NCBI GenBank assembly: GCA_900169235.1
Contig: FWCC01000078.1
Coordinates: 1 to 64,000, forward strand
DNA length: 64,000 bases
Direction of reading: 5' to 3'
From: Zarea fungicola
Lineage: Eukaryota > Ascomycota > Sordariomycetes > Hypocreales > Cordycipitaceae
The notes beneath the pieces were generated by a model. The model searched no databases and was not told the origin of the DNA. It saw nothing but the letters and a program-made list of their open reading frames with translations. The stretch's first letter is position 1, and every line of letters begins with the position of its first letter. The position numbers and the translations under genes were made by a program. Below, in pieces: positions 54,942 to 63,501 of this stretch.

Positions 54942-57692
54942 ATGGTAGAAATCAGCCTCATCCCATGCCACCAGGCAGCTTCGGCCGACATCCAGCACCT
55001 CGACAACGGCCGTCTCAACCCCTTCACCGGAGAGGCATGGCCCCTAGGTCGAGAAGTGAGCTTGGCCGACATCCAACGCCTCGAGAACGCTCGACTCAAT
55101 CCATTCACGGGAGAGGCGTGGCCCGAAGGCAGCGAAGTGAGTCCCGTTCGTCTGCTCTCCTACTGTCTGTGGTAACACGCGTTTCTAGGCCCTACTCGAA
55201 AGTCGCCGCAACCTGCCCGCCTATAAAAATGCCGACAGGATTCTCGAAATGTACCACCAGAGCCAGGCACTGATCTTGTGCGGCGAGAGTGGCTCTGGCA
55301 AGTCGACCCAGGTGCCACAGCTGCTCATGTACGACGAGTACGGCACCGGCAAAAGCCTCTTGGTTAGCTGCACGCAACCGCGCGGATCGGATGCCGTGAG
55401 GCTGGCCCAACGCGTCGCCGATGAGCTGAGCGTAGACATTGGCCACGAGGTGGGATTTAGCACGCTTGAAAAGCGTTGCCTCAACAGAAAAGGCGCGTAC
55501 AAGGCGCGACTTTTATACCTGTCGGAGCGTTCACTGCTCCACCAAATCATCAATGACCAGAGCCTGTCCAAGTATGCCTGCATTGTCGTGGATGAGGCCC
55601 ACCAGCGGAATGCGGAGACGGACATCCTTTTGTCTCTTCTCAAGGGCATCATATCTAGCCGCAAAGACTTCAAGGTACAAACTTATATTGAAAAATCAAA
55701 ATGGTAGAAGGAACTAACGCTAAACACTAGGTTGTTGCATTGTGCAAGACAATCGACACCGAAAAGTTGCAGGCTTTCTTCAACAACTGCCCCGCCCTAC
55801 GCATCACTGAAGTAAGTTGGACAAGAAAATCACGCCGACCCAGTTGCAAGAAAAACACTGACAAGTGGCAGTTTGGATTCAAGGTCGACAACCGCCATGT
55901 CGTGCCGTCACAGTGCTCGCCTGACTACATGGTCGCGGCTGTCAATACAGTCGCGAGCATCCACGCCAACCAGGCCCCGGGCGACATTCTTGTGTTTGCG
56001 ACAAGCAAGGCCGATGTCTATAAAATCACACAGCAGCTCCGCAATTACACCACAGACCTCGCCATCTTGCCTCTCGTCGCGTCTCACTCCCTCAGCGACC
56101 AGTACAGCGTGCTCTGGCCTGCCACCCCCGTCCATCGCCGAAGATGCATTGTCACCACGGCCGCGGCGGAAACTAGTGTGGCGCTTCCCGGCATCTCATA
56201 CGTCGTCGATACTGGGCTCATCAAAGAAAAGGGATACAATCCGCGGCTTGATATGCACATGCTGCAAACACGCCGAATTTCTCGCGCCTCCGCGGTGCAG
56301 CGTGCGGGGCAAGTCGGCGGACCAATGTCGAACGGCGTGTGTTTTCGACTCTACACCAAGCAGGCCCTTGACGCAATGGAACACGACTCCAAGCCGGCTA
56401 TCCATTCTAAGCCGCTGCATGGAGCCGTGCTCATGCTTCTCGCCGCTGGCGTCACCAGGCCAATGGACTTTGACTGGATTGACAGACCGCATCCGGAGGC
56501 CTTTGCCAGGGCCGCCCAAGATCTTCGTGCATGGTAAGTTCATCATGCTCTCACGTTGCTTGAAAATACATCTCCTCCACCCCCTTTTGCTAACCCGTAA
56601 GTCATAGGGGCTTCATCGACGAACAAGCCAACATCTCGCCGTCGGGCAGGAGGGCCGCCAAATGTCCCCTTGACCCGCAATGGCACCGCGCCCTTGAAGA
56701 AGCATCAGCGCCTGGCGGCGGCGGCTCCGTGGACATGTGCAAGCTTGCCGCGTTGTGCACCCTGCGCCGGTCAATATTCCTCCGTCCGTTTGGAGACGAG
56801 CAGGTGGCCAACATGGCCCGCAGCAAGTTTGCCGTGCGCGACTCTGACCACCTCAACCAGATGGATGCCCTGACCCAGTTCATCAGGGCACGAGAGAAGA
56901 GCGCCGATCCAAACGAGGCCCTGGAGCTGAACGCATGGTGCGCCGAGAGATACCTCAACCGCCAGGCGCTGGAGGAGGCCGCTGAGATGAGGGTCCTCGT
57001 CGGGTTCCACGCCAAGGACTCGAAGATCCCGCCCACGGCCGCGGGGAAGAGGAGTCCGGCGCTGGTCAAGTCGCTGGCGCGGGCCTTTTGCAACAACATT
57101 GCCTACTACGACGGCAACGGCATGTACCGCACCGTCAACACGCATGTCATGGCCCGGCTGCCGCCACATAGCTGCCTTCTCGGCAAGCATGCCAAATGGG
57201 TGGTCTTCACCAGACTGGAGATGAAGGGCCGAGGAGGCGTTGAGATGGACGCAGCCTCCGCCATCAGCCTGGACTGTCTCTTGGTAAGCATCCCCAGCCA
57301 ACAAGAATTGGTATAAATGTAATTAACCTATACCATTCACAAAGGACCTTCCGGCATTCCAACTCGGGAATCTGTCCAAGAGAGTCAACGGCGAGATCCG
57401 ACAGCCCATGGTCGAGAGTTCCATCCGGCTCCAGCAGGTCAAAGCTGCGGTCGCCGCCGCTGCGCCTCCAGAAGGCCAAGATGTGGCCACGAAGCGGGAG
57501 AAGGGGATGAAAGTCGCCCACGTGCACCGAAAACTTGACCCATGCCACCAGCCCGTGCCAGAACCGCTACCGCTGCAGTGGGTGAAGCAGCTCTACACGG
57601 CCGACGAGGACCGGCGGGAGGAGGACTGGGCGTTTGCGAGCGTGTTCCGCGCAGAGCTCCCCGCCGCCGAGGCCGCTGGCTGGGAGGTCTAG
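54942..57692 (+). CDS. DEAH-box helicase (Prp43/DHX15-like) fused to the orphan module
   Basis: Exons 54942..55136, 55189..55674, 55731..55811, 55872..56533, 56650..57283 and 57345..57692. Residues 12-65 carry a tandem copy of ADIQxLxNxRLNPFTGEAW; the NPFTG element occurs once in Prp43. Walker A is GESGSGKST (97-105), motif Ia TQPRG, motif II DEAH (200-203). Motif III, normally SAT, reads CKT (232-234); motif VI, normally QRAGRAGR, reads QRAGQVGG and lacks the arginine fingers, so ATP hydrolysis is doubtful. Winged-helix and OB-like regions follow, then the orphan module (RKLDPCHQP ... GWEV). The 116-bp intron 4 keeps the frame, but its 3' end (from 56607) reads GFIDEQANISPVGRQ, which resembles Prp43 coding sequence, so a one-base frameshift there is possible instead. 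Confidence 0.82.
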
Positions 57693-58331
57693 CATCCCTC
57701 TCCGCCAGCCTTCCGGGACACCGTCGAATATGGCTATCGCGACGCCCGACCGCACACGGAGCGCCCTCGGGACATTGACTCCAACGACAAGCCGCTTGCC
57801 GAGGCGCAGCGGTATCTAGGCGCTGGATTTCGCCTCATGGCCCACTGGACCAGCAGCGGCGATTGGATGCCGGGGCGTCTGATTGGAGATGATGGCTGTG
57901 ACACCGACATAATGGCCAAGACGGCGACGCACATCCCCCGGGAGCTCTGGCGCAACGTCACCGACGCCCGCGCCGCGACTTCGACGGGCCATGTTGTAAT
58001 CTACGATAGACCGGCTGGCGTCTGTGTCGGCTGGGGTGGCTTCGACGACATGGTCCCCTGGCAGGAGGCGGGCCGTACCGTTTGTCTGGAAATGGTGGCG
58101 CAGAGGAGCTGGTCGATGGATTCATTTGCCGACTGCGACTTCATCAGCGACTCTGGTGCGCTGATGACTGTCGAAAATGTTGTCGACCCAGATGAATATC
58201 CGTCCGGACAGGAACCTGTCCCTTTGTATGATGCCTTGCAAGCTGCTGCAGGAAATAAAGGCGGCAAGAGGATGCGAGGACCGTCTGGAGCATCCCCGAC
58301 ACGTCGTCAGCGCCAGTTTGCACCACGATAA
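57693..58331 (+). other. In-frame continuation of the orphan module after the helicase stop
   Basis: After TAG 57690-57692 the frame is open for 212 more codons and aligns with the second half of the orphan module: YGYRDARPHTERPRDID, then TDARAATSTGHVVIY, VCVGWGGFDDMVPWQEAGR, VENVVDPDEYP and a basic tail to a TAA at 58331. Copy 1 has its TAG at the same point (GWKV-stop against GWEV-stop). The downstream part is therefore conserved between loci even though a stop precedes it. It may be made by readthrough, from an internal ATG (57837), or be a remnant. Confidence 0.65.
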
Positions 58332-59037
58332 AGGAAGCCTCTCAAGATGGTGTTGAGGCATTCAAGGCAACCACCATTTTATTTCTTCATGTTAACCAAT
58401 TTTATTTTCATGTTTTGGGTAACTGACCCACGTATTCTTGATGTATCTGAATTTAAGTGTATGGCGTTGATGGTCTGCCATTGGACAGAGCTCGTGGCAT
58501 GCATGGTAAGAAGTCTGAGGTTGGGATAATGCAATGGTTGTGAACAACAGTTGAAAGAAGTGTCGTATTATGTATTGATTAATATGATCATTGGAAACTA
58601 CCACCCTCTCTGTACTGTTTTGTGACTCTTGTATCTTTCAACTGTGGGTAGCCCCCCTCTCCCGCACGCCAATCTCCCATCCTAGACTGTCCCTCGTAGA
58701 GGAGGTGATTATGATACTGTACACGGACTATAGTTGTAAAGTGATTCTTCCCTGAATTACGCTGGCGATAGTGCTGATGCCTAGACTTTAGTAGTTTTGC
58801 GCTGCGGAACAGAGCATGGTAAAAACATGGGAATTGTTGAATTGGTTGATTCGTCTCCTTTTTCCTGCCTGTCCGGTTCGTACTGTGTCCTGGGTTTCTT
58901 GATTTTCATGATTTTCCTGTCTGTCCTCTTCGTCCTCTTAGGCTCTTTGTCCACCTGCTCTCGTCCTCGTCCTCGTCCTCCCCTTCCTTTTTTCCTTCTC
59001 TTCTCCATCTCCATCTCCTCCATCTTTCTCATCTGTA
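58332..59037. other. Intergenic, low-complexity CT-rich region
   Basis: No gene. TCGTCC and CATCTC microsatellite-like tracts at about 58960-59035. A GATTAATAT..GGAAACTACCACC stretch at 58573-58604 resembles 43391-43422 (GATTAATAT..GAAACTGCCACC). Confidence 0.5.
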
Positions 59038-59277
59038 TCAGGGCGCCGGCAAGCAATCGACGGCCAGATGGCCAGGCTTACTGCAGTTGAAGCACTGCAG
59101 TGGCGACGTCTGCAAAGCAAGGTCAGCGTGATGCTTTATTTTAACCTGTGATGGATTTGACTTGCAGCTGGTCCCGGCCACCTCGTTGTTGGTGATGGTG
59201 GGGGTAGTGGTGGTGGTGGTGGTGNNTTTTTTTTTTTTTTTTTTGCTTGACCTTTCGTTAGTCCGTGAAATGGACAT
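59038..59277 (-). CDS. CCHC zinc-knuckle ORF across an assembly gap
   Basis: Minus-strand frame ending CFNCSKPGHLAVDCLPAP-stop: a perfect C-x2-C-x4-H-x4-C zinc knuckle, the nucleic-acid-binding motif of retroviral-type Gag and some RNA-processing proteins. Upstream are a Thr-rich run and a Lys run from poly-T/GGT repeats, with two unknown bases (59225-59226) between. An in-frame intron may remove 59112-59147 (acceptor TTTGCAG just before TSPLQC). The 5' end is unclear; the frame at about 59330-59520 (KLTVAEYEGWKVAARFNVLL) may be an upstream exon. Could be part of a retroelement or of the neighbouring families. Confidence 0.4.
   Translation of the reverse strand: MSISRTNERSSKKKKKKXTTTTTTTPTITNNEVAGTSCKSNPSQVKIKHHADLALQTSPLQCFNCSKPGHLAVDCLPAP
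59225..59226. other. Two undetermined bases
   Basis: NN followed by an 18-base T-run next to GGT repeats: a sequencing or assembly weak point. Confidence 0.95.
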
Positions 59278-59781
59278 TCTTGCGGCAATGTACTCACTCT
59301 TCCACGATTATGGCTGATAGAAAGTGAAAGAAAAGAGATTGCTGTCACGGAAGTGAAAATTTGGACTAGAACTACAAAATGAAGAGGGGCTTCTGGGTTC
59401 GGAGGGAAACAGCAACACGTTGAAGCGAGCTGCTACTTTCCAACCCTCGTACTCAGCCACTGTAAGCTTGCGGTGTGGCGGGAGTCGAGATGGTGGCAAT
59501 GGATACATGAACCAAAAGATAAAGAAGAAATTAATTTTGACGGGCATATTATTAACTCTCAACTGTTCTGTCTGTTCCATGGGTTTGATGGTTCTGGTGC
59601 AGATTGACCCGCGAGGCAAAAGTGAGAAGCGTCTGAGAACGGCCGCAGCCCAAAACCTGCATCTACATGCACAGACACATCAGCCATATACAACGAAGAC
59701 ACACTGTAGCAGCAGATGTGATTGAAAACAAGTAATTACTCAATTTATCATTGTTCGAATCAGAAAGTAACAGGAGATAGA
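59278..59781. other. Short intergenic / possible upstream exon
   Basis: No firm gene. The minus frame KLTVAEYEGWKVAARF at about 59420-59470 recalls the LEAEGWKV and EELKGWKFWGR segments of the neighbouring families. Confidence 0.3.
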
Positions 59782-60243
59782 ATGACCGACGGCAAGATTA
59801 CCACCACGGAGGCCACCGAGTCGGCCCAGCCGCCGTCGGCGGAGGTTGACAACGACAAGGGGCTCTGCGTCGACCATGGCACAGATACCAAGACCGTCGA
59901 AGAGACAGTCCTGGCCATCCCGAAAGAGAAAGGGTGCGAAATCACCGACGGTCGGACCGCCGCCTCCACTGGACACGTTATAACTGAAGCACCTCGGCCA
60001 GACGACGTGTCCCTCGGCTGGGGCGGCTACGACGAGGTTTATTTCTGGCAACAGAGCGGTCTTACTGTCACCAAGGACATGGTAAAGGACGAGAAGTATT
60101 CGAAAGAACGCCACCTGCCGACCAGATTTGTGAACGAAGCCGGCGAGCACGTCTGCACCGTGGAGTCCGTCGTCGATCCAAAAGACTATCCTCCCCGCGA
60201 GGAGCCGCTCACTCTGTATGAGCTTCTGAACAAGAAGAAATAG
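59782..60243 (+). CDS. Orphan module, copy 3: free-standing second half
   Basis: Single exon, 153 residues from ATG 59782. A Thr/Glu-rich N-terminus (KITTTEATESAQPPSAEVD) is followed by the second half of the module: ITDGRTAASTGHVI, SLGWGGYDEVYFWQQSG, LTVTKDMVKDEKYSKER, TRFVNEAGEHVCTVESVVDP, EPLTLYELLNKKK. The first half (RKIDP...EGW) is absent, so the second half can exist alone, and this copy is intact with no stops. It starts shortly before the GHV segment, which marks a natural domain border. Function unknown. Confidence 0.75.
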   Translation: MTDGKITTTEATESAQPPSAEVDNDKGLCVDHGTDTKTVEETVLAIPKEKGCEITDGRTAASTGHVITEAPRPDDVSLGWGGYDEVYFWQQSGLTVTKDMVKDEKYSKERHLPTRFVNEAGEHVCTVESVVDPKDYPPREEPLTLYELLNKKK

Positions 60244-61143
60244 TTCGGCTCATGCAGAAATTTGCGTTTGCCACTCGCGCACTAGGACAACTGGGAATGG
60301 TTTCGGCTGTAGAGGCTTGGGCTTGTCTTTCGAAGTGATTTCTGTTAGCCCGTTATAATACAATTCAATTCATTTCCTCCATATGATGGTCATGGACGAG
60401 GTCTACAATGATTTCTGTGACTGTTGAGTCGTTTGTCGAGCACGTACCCACGGAAGCCTGAAGCCTACTGCAGGCTTCCGTCGGTGACCACCATCACCGA
60501 CGGCAGCCGCCCTGGATACGAGAAAAGTCGGTCACGATAATGGTTGTTTCTAGAATTGCTGACTACTTTGTTTGCTCGATTGTTTGTATATAAAGGAGGA
60601 AATACTCTTCCAGCCGTAGCTAGATTTTATCCATCATCAAGTTACAATCTGCATACCTGCGAGGCGCCTCTCAACCCGTGCATCGTAACTACTTGTGATC
60701 GTATCAACAATGATGCAATATCCCAGCCACAGCCAGCAATGGTTATCCTGCTCTAGAGATGATGAATAGCGCTGTTGGTTCAACAAAAGGCTCTGCAGTA
60801 TGATATGCAACTCTGCTTTTGGATTCTTCTGCTGCTGCTGCTTTACCAGTTGCTCTGTCGTTGTCTTTATTTCTGTCGATTTCTTACTTCTACCGCTGTC
60901 TTTAATTCCATCGCTGTACTTATTTCTGCCATTGTCGTTGTCGTTACCGCCCAACGCCTGCTCTTCGCTTGACGCATCGGCCGCTGCTCAGACGCTTCTC
61001 ACCTCTCACCCTCACCCACAAATCAAATTCCATCAGCAACATCAAAATTACAAGACTGCACCACCACAAAAAATTCAACAGTATGTACGTACAGAGTTTC
61101 GTCTACTCCATTCACTATCTGATTACTCTCACAGCTCGCAACC
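60244..61143. other. Intergenic region with inverted repeats
   Basis: Contains the paired inverted repeats at 60451-60503, then TTCTGCTGCTGCTGC and T/C-rich sequence leading to the RRM-like gene. No separate gene seen. Confidence 0.5.
60451..60503. repeat. Two overlapping perfect inverted repeats
   Basis: CGGAAGCCTG (60451-60460) pairs with CAGGCTTCCG (60471-60480) across a 10-nt loop. CCGTCGGTGA (60478-60487) pairs with TCACCGACGG (60494-60503) across a 6-nt loop. They share three bases, so only one full stem can form at a time. About 210 bp downstream of copy 3 and 640 bp upstream of the RRM-like gene. Confidence 0.85.
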
Positions 61144-61931
61144 ATGTCGACTCCCGCTCTGACCCCAAGAGATCCCGAGTACGAGCGCTCCGTTGCCTCG
61201 TTCCGTCTCAGGAACCGGCTGTTGTCGTTGAAAGCATCCATTTCGCATGCCCACGTGCAATCTTTAAGAAAGCCTGCCGTGAGCGTCTCAGCAAGCCGGA
61301 CAGCGCAAAGTTTGTCTGGCAAAATGTCCCTGCCGATGCCAGTGACGAAAGGAAGCAAAAGTGCCACCACAGAGGCTTCGTCGCTGTGTGCTTTGATCAT
61401 CGCCCTGATCTCAGAACGGCTTTCGAGGAGCTCAAGGGTTGGAAGTTTTGGGGCCGCAACATTGTGGTCGAGCGTGGCTCCAAGAAAGCCGTAAGCCAGA
61501 GACATTTCTTCTCCTTGTTGCCTCCGCTAACACAATTCAAGTGGTTACGCAACGAGGCGTTGAAAGAAGCAGCCTCAAACACTGCTTCTCCAGCTGACGT
61601 TGGCTTTGCCACTGCCTCTGCCGCTGCCGCCGAAGCCACCCCTCTCCGTGGTGTGGTTCCCGTCAATGCTTCGACCCCCGGTGGCATGGTCTCCTCGGCG
61701 ACTCAAACCGTGACAATGGTCTCTGTCGGCACTCAGACTGACTGGGTCGGTGAGGCCAAGGCCTCTTCCGACAAGCACCTCACCTCCGCCAATTCTGACG
61801 CCGGAATTGTGTACGATGGAGGCGACTTGATGGAGTTTAGTGACTCGGACTCCTCTTACAAGAGTACGAGACACTCGGGGCAAACTGACTTTTGGCACTC
61901 GGGCAACCGAACCATAGTTAATCCTTCGTGA
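61144..61931 (+). CDS. RRM-like protein, copy 2, with a probable frameshift
   Basis: ATG 61144 begins MSTPALTPRDPEYERSVASF and RLRNRLLSL, matching copy 1 (SSQDPAFKHSLAYSRFHSLL). After 61230 homology continues one frame away: ESIHFACPRAIFKKACRERL, HHRGFVAVCFDHRPDLRTAFEELKGWKFWGRNIVVE. One missing base at about 61230-61233 explains this. A 51-bp intron (61491..61541, GTAAGC, GCTAAC branch site) precedes an Ala/Ser/Thr-rich tail with two ATQTVTM/GTQTDW-like repeats, ending at 61931. Alternatively a start at ATG 61083 keeps a single frame (265 residues), but its first 50 residues are unlike copy 1. The RNP1-like strand and following helix suggest nucleic-acid binding. Confidence 0.6.
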
Positions 61932-63224
61932 CAAACTGTCCGCACACTTCCGGATGCTCTATCCGTATTTTCTTCCGGCGAAACTCGCTGTTTTCTCCGG
62001 GCTTCGCGCCCAACTATCAGTCGTATGGCATTCGCGTGCCTGGAATCCCATTGGGAGGTGTGTTCGAATCACACTACGATTCATTCTTCCTTCTCCGGTG
62101 TAAGCGGCTTGGTGGGATATGATGCATTTCGCTCGCAGGTCGAATTTTTCAAGCGTAGGCGGAATGGAATGATAAGAGAAATATTGTTTGATAATTTAAA
62201 GTTTGCTCCGTATCATAATTTAGTAGACAGTCTGTGTAGTACTTCTAATGCTACGATGTTGTGGCCCCCAAGTTGGTCAGCACAGCGTTGGACATCTTGC
62301 GAATCATGCGAATGAAGCCCATGTTAAATTAAAATAATTGACTTTAGGAGATTAATGGAATTAGGTAAATTAAACTAATTTAGTACATTAAATTAATTAA
62401 GAAAATTAAGAAAATTAAAGAAATTGAAATGTTCAAATTAATTAAAGTAATGAAGAAAAATAATACAACTACCGTATTTAATTTAATAATTATAAGCCTT
62501 AGCATCAAATAAATTGGTCGGCTCGATCGACGCTTCGTAAGATGTCCAACCCTGAGTCGGTACCGGTTTCATGGAGGTGGGCTTCACAATGTACCATTGC
62601 GGTCAAGCACTTGGTAAATTAGGCAAGGCGTCAAGGATTGCAATTAAAACCATCAAGTGTCTGTATTTATTCCATTACGTGCTGCTATCGTTATTGCTAG
62701 GTATGCCTGTCTGCCCTTTCTGCTACCCCACCATGGCCAACGCCGGGACCTGATATGAGTTGAAGGCCTCTGCAGAACATGGTGTTAGTTTGTCATGAAT
62801 CGACGTGCAGTCAACTCACTGCCGTGTTAGGTACTCATTTGTTGCGTATCCAATTTAATTTTTCATTTCGTTAGTTGACCAAGTAGGCCAGAATTGGTTG
62901 TTACCTTGGCCTTTTCTCAGCCGAGCGACTTGCTTGAGAATTGTCGCGCCTCCACGTCGAGTCCAAACGACTATGCGTTCCGGAGTCAGACGTGGCATCA
63001 CTCGGATTTATGGTTACATGAAGGTTATGCTGTTTCCTGAAAGAATTGTGCCTGCAATTTGACCGAATTTGACTGGCGCCATACCTTGAGCAAAATCTGC
63101 AATGAGGCTGTTAAACATACCTGAACATGCCATTAAAGGCACCCGGCCAGAGTCTTGTTGTGAGATGGCGCCTACCTCAAATGCTGACTTTTCCTCACTG
63201 CAAGGCAGATTAATGTATATAAAT
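61932..63224. other. AT-rich intergenic region
   Basis: About 1.3 kb, no gene. At about 62322-62500 the DNA is almost pure A/T with AATTAA and AAATTAAG repeats, the most AT-rich stretch in the window. Confidence 0.6.
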
Positions 63225-63276
63225 GATCGGTATGGGACTCGAACCCATCTTCACGAATGAAGCCGCCTGGCCGACC
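63225..63276 (-). pseudogene. tRNA-like fragment (truncated)
   Basis: The minus strand ends in a perfect T arm (ATGGG-TTCGAGT-CCCAT) and ACCGATC, preceded by a CTTCA-TTCG-TGAAG hairpin that looks like a long variable arm (Ser/Leu type). GGTCGG at the other end can pair with CCGATC. Only 52 nt lie between, so the D and anticodon arms are missing. Either a tRNA pseudogene or the head of a tRNA-derived short element. Confidence 0.55.
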
Positions 63277-63280
63277 TGGG

Positions 63281-63390
63281 TTGGGTGTTCACCCGTAGCA
63301 AGTTGGGTATTCGCCCGTAGCAAGTTGGGTATTCACCCGTAGCAAGTTGGGTATTCACCCGTAGCAAGTTGGGTATTCACCCGTAGCAGG
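63281..63390 (+). repeat. Five 22-bp tandem repeats
   Basis: Units at 63281, 63303, 63325, 63347 and 63369, each TTGGGTATTCACCCGTAGCAAG-like with one or two changes. Each unit holds a small palindrome (GGGT...ACCC). The array abuts the tRNA-like fragment. Confidence 0.9.
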
Positions 63391-63501
63391 AAACAATGCG
63401 GGGTTTCCCCCAATCAAGCCAATTCGGAAGCAGTCAAGTTGCCCTGATAACATTGTTTCGACCATTCCACCGTTCCTCCTCAGCAAATCACACCACCACG
63501 A

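Noticed and set aside
52303..57692. The shared TAGs as 3' ends of 51-bp introns
   Set aside because: Both copies could use TAG as an acceptor with a GT 48 bp before it, but the donors (GTGTTC, GTTACG) are poor and the removed part (LEAEGW region) is conserved in copy 4.
44314..58331. Genome-wide recoding of TAG as a sense codon
   Set aside because: Several island genes have in-frame TAGs, but SEC11, the 705-residue membrane protein, the OYE gene and others end normally at TAG, so it is a working stop codon here. Local readthrough or mutation is the better explanation.
63281..63390. CRISPR-like array
   Set aside because: The 22-bp units are directly adjacent with no unique spacers, and the genome is fungal.
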